In this document: piece by piece, positions 29,433 through 33,843 of the stretch
Layout of the letters: every line of letters begins with the position of its first letter
How positions within the stretch are numbered: position 1 is the first letter of the stretch
IMG/VR virus record: IMGVR_UViG_3300046000_005974
Coordinates: 1 to 33,843 of that record
DNA: 33,843 nucleotides
Reading direction: 5' to 3' (one strand)
From: a virus
Program-made: the position numbers and the translations under genes
Notes under the pieces: model-generated
What the model saw: the letters and a program-made list of their open reading frames with translations, nothing else
What the model was told of the DNA's origin: nothing
Databases searched by the model: none

Positions 29433-31082
29433 ATACGCACGATCCTGTTCGGCCACGGCTGAGATTTCAATAGCCTTGGATTCGGTCAGGGAGCCTGTGG
29501 CGACCACCGGTTTAGCGGTGCCGGGATTACCCGCCACCAGCGTTACCGGCGTCACTGTGCCCCCTGTGCGGAAGCCACCAGCCGTGTCATTCGTGTAGTC
29601 ATAGTTGAACGCGATGGTGCCTGAACTGATCGTCCCGGCAATGTTCACACCGAGCTTGTTCTTCACGATGACCGCAGCCGCTGTGCCGTAGTCGTTGCCG
29701 CCAGTCAGGTCGGTGTAATACAGGGCGTAGTAGCCGCCGACGAGGTTGGTGTTGAACTTCAGATTACCCGCAGCCGCGTAAGGGTATTCACGAAGCGTGG
29801 CGCTGTTGTCGAAGAACTGAATGGTGTTGATATCGGCATCCGACAGACCCTCTACCATCACGCCAGAACCACCACCCGCAGCATTGGTAGGCGCGTAGAA
29901 GCCGCAAACCAGCTTGGCAGTCCAGTTCATCAGCAGGGAGGCTGTTTTACCGATAACCGAGGTTCCACCTGACACGTTGTTGATCGTTGTGGCTTGACGC
30001 AGCTTGGCCTGAATGAAGGTGTAAATCTGCTTCAGCGAGGCTGATACAGGCACCGCACGTTGCAGGGTGAATGAGGCACCTGAAGCGATACCCAGGAGGC
30101 CGGTAGTGATCGGGACAGAGGTCGCGCTACCACCAGAGCCAGAGATCGTGTAGACACCCTTGGCTGCGCCGTTGTGAATCGTCAGTGTTCCGCCGTAGTA
30201 GGTGGCAATTGTGATGCCACCGGTAGCAGTAGTCATCGCTACCGCTGCACTTGCGCCGGCGCCATCCTTCCCTGAGAAGGTTCCCACATCAACCACGATA
30301 CCGAAGCTGCGTGGCGTTCCCGCAGTGTCAACGTCGCGGGCGTATGCGGTCGAGAAGTAGTTCAGGCGCATTGCGTTGTAAGGTGCAATCGGCACAGCAA
30401 TAACGTCGGTATCGGTGTTGACGATATCCAGGTCATCGGAGTTCGATAGCAGCATGTTTACGATGTAAGCGCCGGTCGCTGTCTTACCGGTATCTGCCAG
30501 CACCGATTCAGCATACTTCTTGGCGTATTCGCGGACGAAGCCCTTGAAGAATGTCATCGAGCTGAAGTTGCCGTGCGTAGCGTCACCAAAGACCTGAATA
30601 CCTTGGTTGGCGGCATCGGTGTAGGTGTGGTTCACGGCTGTAGCGACAGAGGTAAGCTGGTAGTAAAGCTGCGCTCCACCAGATACCGAACCTAGCGATA
30701 CGATACCCGCGTAGGTTGAATTGACTGTGCCCGCTGCGGCTGTGCCATCAGCACCAGGCGTTGTCGGGGTGTATTCGTTCCAGCCACCATCGCGCAGATA
30801 CAGACGAGTGCTTGCCGCAAACTCCCAATCGTTGTAGCGGGTGCCGTCGAAGCCGATGTTGAACTGACCGGACAAGGCATCGATTGTGTAGAACGGGAAC
30901 GGGTGTTCGTTGTAGCTGCCGGTCTGCCATAGGGCGATCATCTTGGAGTAGATAGCCTGCCATGAGCAACCGTCCTTGGCTACAAGGTTGCCGGCCACAT
31001 TCAGGGTAATCTCGCGGGTTGCGACGTTGACCGTAAGTTCGGTGCCGACGTTTAGCGAGGATTTATTGGTGATTTTTGCCAC
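29427..31082 (-). CDS. Tail-fibre-module structural protein, module A (551 aa)
   Basis: Paralogue of the 496-aa protein at 22867. It begins MAKITNKSSLNVGTELTVNV, followed by a region with IYSKMIALWQTGSYNEHPFP and FYTIDALSGQFNI, known from phage structural proteins of this kind. The middle is Ala/Thr/Gly-rich with beta character. The conserved block GVMVEGLSDADINTIQFFDN lies at about 404-425. Start GTG 31082 with AAGGAG eight bases ahead. Likely a fibre or spike subunit. Confidence 0.78.
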   Translation of the reverse strand: MAKITNKSSLNVGTELTVNVATREITLNVAGNLVAKDGCSWQAIYSKMIALWQTGSYNEHPFPFYTIDALSGQFNIGFDGTRYNDWEFAASTRLYLRDGGWNEYTPTTPGADGTAAAGTVNSTYAGIVSLGSVSGGAQLYYQLTSVATAVNHTYTDAANQGIQVFGDATHGNFSSMTFFKGFVREYAKKYAESVLADTGKTATGAYIVNMLLSNSDDLDIVNTDTDVIAVPIAPYNAMRLNYFSTAYARDVDTAGTPRSFGIVVDVGTFSGKDGAGASAAVAMTTATGGITIATYYGGTLTIHNGAAKGVYTISGSGGSATSVPITTGLLGIASGASFTLQRAVPVSASLKQIYTFIQAKLRQATTINNVSGGTSVIGKTASLLMNWTAKLVCGFYAPTNAAGGGSGVMVEGLSDADINTIQFFDNSATLREYPYAAAGNLKFNTNLVGGYYALYYTDLTGGNDYGTAAAVIVKNKLGVNIAGTISSGTIAFNYDYTNDTAGGFRTGGTVTPVTLVAGNPGTAKPVVATGSLTESKAIEISAVAEQDRAYQ

Positions 31083-31084
31083 GG

Positions 31085-31264
31085 TTATTGCTCCTTCACG
31101 TCGATGACGTAGTTGCTAGTGATAAGTCGAAAATGCTTTGGAGCGATTTCAATTTGTCGTTCGGGCGTGAAGCTGGTGCCATCAGGCAGCGTCATTGGAT
31201 ACACACCCTCAAACTGGTGGCCGAGAAATTGGCGATCTGTTGTGTCACTGATTACGAGTTTCAT
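31085..31264 (-). CDS. Small fibre-module protein, module A (59 aa)
   Basis: The frame reads MKLVISDTTDRQFLGHQFEG, then VYPMTLPDGTSFTPERQIEI and APKHFRLITSNYVIDVKEQ. It is coupled to the 852-aa gene by ATGA and ends two bases before the next gene's GTG. Its own last codons supply the AAGGAG for that gene. The beta-rich composition suggests a small virion or assembly protein. No family is recognised. Confidence 0.75.
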   Translation of the reverse strand: MKLVISDTTDRQFLGHQFEGVYPMTLPDGTSFTPERQIEIAPKHFRLITSNYVIDVKEQ

Positions 31265-33819
31265 ACATAAGCCCTGTCAATTTCCTGCGCGATAGGCAGA
31301 CTTGCGTCTGAGACTGTCAGTAGATAGTCGTAAATCTGATAAGGGCGATACCCTGCCATCATCACTTTGATATCCACATAGGTTGCTGCTACATACGTGT
31401 AGCCATAGGTGTAGTCGCTGTCGGGATTGGCATCCACGTTTGCAAGTGCCACGTTCGTATCGCTGGTCTTAATCACCACGTCTGACCCTGCAATAAGACC
31501 CGTCAGGGTCAGGTAGCTCAGGTCAAGCGGATACTGATAGTCTTGTGCCGTTGTTGAACTGGTCGTCGGCATGTAGACAGAGGTAATGGCTGTTGCGTTT
31601 GTGGTGCTGGTTGTGATCTTCAGCTTCAGCTTGAAGCCAAGTGCTTCATTCAGGGTGTGACCGTTCAGGGCCGTTCCGAGCGTGGTTGCTGTCTTATCGG
31701 CAGACCAGGCGCTGAATCCGGCACCATCATTGATATCGATCTGATACTGGTAGGTGTAGTTGGTCGCAGTGCCACCGGCCATAATCAGCGCAGAGTTCGT
31801 GAAGGCGGTATGCCCCAGGATGTAGTCGGGTGTTTCAAAGATAACCTGATGCCCGATAACCGGCATGTAAAGACCACCGGCAGAGGTAAACGCGGCACCA
31901 TTTGACAGAGCAACCTGTGCCGACGTTTCGGCGGTCGCTTCGTTCATCAATACACCGACGCGGCCAACGGTTGTGCTGGTAAATAAATCGATCCAGTGAG
32001 AACCATAAACCGAAACCTGTGCGGTCAGAACACCAGTGCCACCCATGCCTCTGCGGGTCATATTCAGACAGGCCATTACGTCTGCGGCATCTGCATAGTC
32101 ACCAAAGACATTTTGCTCAGTGATGCCCTTGCAGGAGTTGTCACCCGTCATGATGCCGCTTCGGGTGTTGGAGCAATATACGCGCTGAATCTTGAAGTCG
32201 AAACAGGCGGTTGCCACGCTGTAGATCAGACCACAGCCATTCGTGCTACCGAGCGTTACCGGAGAAGCTCTTGTGCCGATGTTTCGCAGTTTGATACCTG
32301 CACAGCCGAGTGTTGCTGCCAACAGTGCTGTGTAAGGTTGTGTGTTGGTGACTGGCATTGTGCCGCCAGAGAACACACAGTCGATGGTGTTGGACGACAG
32401 CAGATACCAATAGGTCGCGTAGGTTGTGACCGTTGTGCCACTGACACAGTTGGCGTAGATAATGTCTGTGACGATGATTCCAGAACAGGTCACGAAGTTC
32501 AGCGGCCCCTGAATGATCGTCGGGGTTGTCCAGGTGCAGTTCTTTAGTCGGGTGCCGATAATCGCGTAAGTTGTTGCATTACCTTTGATCGTATTGGCAC
32601 GAATGGTGTCACGAAGGAACGTGAAGCCCTCGCAGTCGGTCAGGGTGTTGGTATGTGCGTTCGATGACGCCATCGACACCCGCGCCCACACGCAGTCGGT
32701 AAAGGTTCCACCCGCGTAGCAGTAGCTCATGGTCAGCGGTGACATCAGCAGGGCGGTCGTGGGCTTGTTCCCCACGCCTACCTTGCTGAACGTCATCGCC
32801 GTAGCAACCTCGGACAGCAGGATGCCGTCGACAAAGCCGCTGTTCAACACATTGACCGCGTAAGCCTGAGAGCAAGACAGATACCATGCCATGTTGCATT
32901 TATCGATGTTGATTACACCGCCGCCACTGGCGGTGAAATCGAAGCGAGTGGCAATAGTTGCATGTGGGATTACGTTGGCGGTTCTGGCGGCTGTAGTCGC
33001 GTTCTCAAGGAACACGTTACCGATGACAACCTTCAGCCCTGTGACAGGTGTGTATCCGTTTGTTGCTGCACCGCTGTTACCGATACGCACCAACCCGGCG
33101 TTGTCGATCCAGACAACCTTCCCTCGCGTGTCGTCTGTTCCTGTGGTTGTAGTCGTCCCTGCGTTGGGATAGAACTCGTAATCTTCTCCGCCTACGGTCT
33201 TTTCGATAAAGACGCCGGCAGCGTAACGAAGAAGCCCGTTGTTCGGAATCTGCATCGTCTGGTTAGACGTGCCGTTAGTGGTGCCGATCTCATACCAGGC
33301 GCCGGTGATGTTGACCTCACCAAGGCGGTTGGCGTTGATTGTTGCAGCTTCATCCCCTACCACTTCGATCCAGCCGATACGACCAGCATCACTGGCTGAA
33401 GCTGTCAGCCCCGTCAGGGCGCCGGAAGCGTAGGTTCCCGACTTCTGCTTTACCCGAATGAATCCGGTTGCAGGCATTGCTGCGCCGGTTGCGGTCGAAG
33501 CGGCAGTCAGTGCGGAGTGAACACCAATCAACTTACCGGTGGCACCATTGTTGGTGATCGCTGTGTTCCATGCCGGGACGTTGCCGCTACCACCGGTATA
33601 GGGAATCATCCAGATCGCGCTACCATCGATGTTGCACTTGCCACCCGTAGCAGCCGTGATGGTGATTGCGCCGAGGGTCGTGCTTGTGGTTTGGTTTGTG
33701 CCTACCCGTGAGTCCTGATCGATAGTCAGGATGAACCCGTTGGTCGCGTAGGTATCCCCGCCCGCTTTGGAAGCTAGGGCATCGATGTTGGTATCAGCGA
33801 CTAGGGAGAATGCGGCCAT
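31261..33819 (-). CDS. Large tail fibre-like protein, module A (852 aa)
   Basis: Begins MAAFSLVADTNIDALASKAG, with a region around GFILTIDQDSRVGTNQTTST typical of phage virion surface proteins. The long middle (about 230-640) is irregular and rich in Asn, Thr, Gly and Cys, fitting a beta-helix. The C-terminal 85 residues (LTGLIAGSDVVIKTSDTNVA to ASLPIAQEIDRAYV) match in layout the C-terminal Ig-like domain of the 1257-aa protein. ATG 33819 overlaps the upstream stop (TAATG). It is probably a receptor-binding or decoration fibre. Confidence 0.75.
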   Translation of the reverse strand: MAAFSLVADTNIDALASKAGGDTYATNGFILTIDQDSRVGTNQTTSTTLGAITITAATGGKCNIDGSAIWMIPYTGGSGNVPAWNTAITNNGATGKLIGVHSALTAASTATGAAMPATGFIRVKQKSGTYASGALTGLTASASDAGRIGWIEVVGDEAATINANRLGEVNITGAWYEIGTTNGTSNQTMQIPNNGLLRYAAGVFIEKTVGGEDYEFYPNAGTTTTTGTDDTRGKVVWIDNAGLVRIGNSGAATNGYTPVTGLKVVIGNVFLENATTAARTANVIPHATIATRFDFTASGGGVINIDKCNMAWYLSCSQAYAVNVLNSGFVDGILLSEVATAMTFSKVGVGNKPTTALLMSPLTMSYCYAGGTFTDCVWARVSMASSNAHTNTLTDCEGFTFLRDTIRANTIKGNATTYAIIGTRLKNCTWTTPTIIQGPLNFVTCSGIIVTDIIYANCVSGTTVTTYATYWYLLSSNTIDCVFSGGTMPVTNTQPYTALLAATLGCAGIKLRNIGTRASPVTLGSTNGCGLIYSVATACFDFKIQRVYCSNTRSGIMTGDNSCKGITEQNVFGDYADAADVMACLNMTRRGMGGTGVLTAQVSVYGSHWIDLFTSTTVGRVGVLMNEATAETSAQVALSNGAAFTSAGGLYMPVIGHQVIFETPDYILGHTAFTNSALIMAGGTATNYTYQYQIDINDGAGFSAWSADKTATTLGTALNGHTLNEALGFKLKLKITTSTTNATAITSVYMPTTSSTTAQDYQYPLDLSYLTLTGLIAGSDVVIKTSDTNVALANVDANPDSDYTYGYTYVAATYVDIKVMMAGYRPYQIYDYLLTVSDASLPIAQEIDRAYV

Positions 33820-33842
33820 TAGGAGTAACTCAGCCCTGCTTT
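33819..33842 (-). CDS. C-terminal end of an upstream gene, probably a collagen-motif fibre accessory protein (partial)
   Basis: Only the last seven codons are in the window: KAGLSYS then TAA, overlapping the next ATG. The same ending (RASLAYS) closes the 123-aa gene ahead of module B, so this is probably its paralogue and the first gene of module A. Confidence 0.45.
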   Translation of the reverse strand, partial: KAGLSYS

Positions 33843-33843
33843 C

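Noticed and set aside
1-33843. CRISPR arrays, insertion sequences and transposases
   Set aside because: No regularly spaced direct repeats and no transposase or IS-type terminal repeats were seen. The recurring palindrome is irregularly spaced and has no spacers.

Overview
The window looks like part of the genome of a temperate tailed dsDNA bacteriophage (Caudoviricetes). Basis: phage-type replication genes, a holin with an embedded Rz/Rz1 spanin pair, large tail-fibre-like proteins, and a tyrosine integrase next to a tRNA 3'-end fragment with flanking arm repeats (an attP-like site). The host is probably a beta- or gammaproteobacterium, judging from the integrase type (DUF3596 arm domain), the AAGGAG ribosome sites and the moderate GC content. 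The host cannot be named from the sequence. Phage genes lie on both sides of the att-like core, so this reads as the circular or packaged phage form, not a prophage end.

Layout. Positions 1-8761, all on the minus strand: an incomplete DnaE-type DNA polymerase III alpha subunit with an apparent uracil-DNA-glycosylase-like extension, three tiny overlapping genes, a Cys-cluster protein, a sigma-factor-like protein, and a CobS-like AAA+ ATPase plus CobT-like metallopeptidase/VWA pair. Positions 8762-9340 hold divergent control DNA with one small gene. Positions 9341-11166 are the only plus-strand genes: an XRE-type regulator (candidate repressor), an excisionase-like protein and the integrase. 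The att-like site follows at 11165-11329. Positions 11288-21000, minus strand, carry nucleotide and replication genes (dATP/dGTP pyrophosphohydrolase-like, dCMP deaminase, ATP-dependent DNA ligase, primase, DnaB-like helicase), an Hfq/Sm-like protein, a metallophosphoesterase and several unknowns. Positions 21021-22193 are the lysis cassette without a visible endolysin. Positions 22325 to the end are two tandem, diverged copies of a tail-fibre module.

The most notable unexplained structure is a dispersed 16-bp near-palindrome, consensus AAGTCACNNGTGACTT. It occurs about fifteen times, almost only in the gaps between minus-strand genes. It often overlaps the -35/-10 region or the start of the leader of a leftward TATAAT-like promoter, and at several places the upstream gene's TAA stop lies inside it. 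I infer a dispersed operator (stoperator-like) network, possibly bound by the XRE regulator at 9341, keeping the leftward replication, lysis and tail genes silent in the lysogen. Other points of interest are the polymerase-glycosylase fusion with a lost cluster ligand, the phage Hfq-like protein, the CobS/CobT-like pair, a leaderless excisionase start, and the duplicated fibre module.
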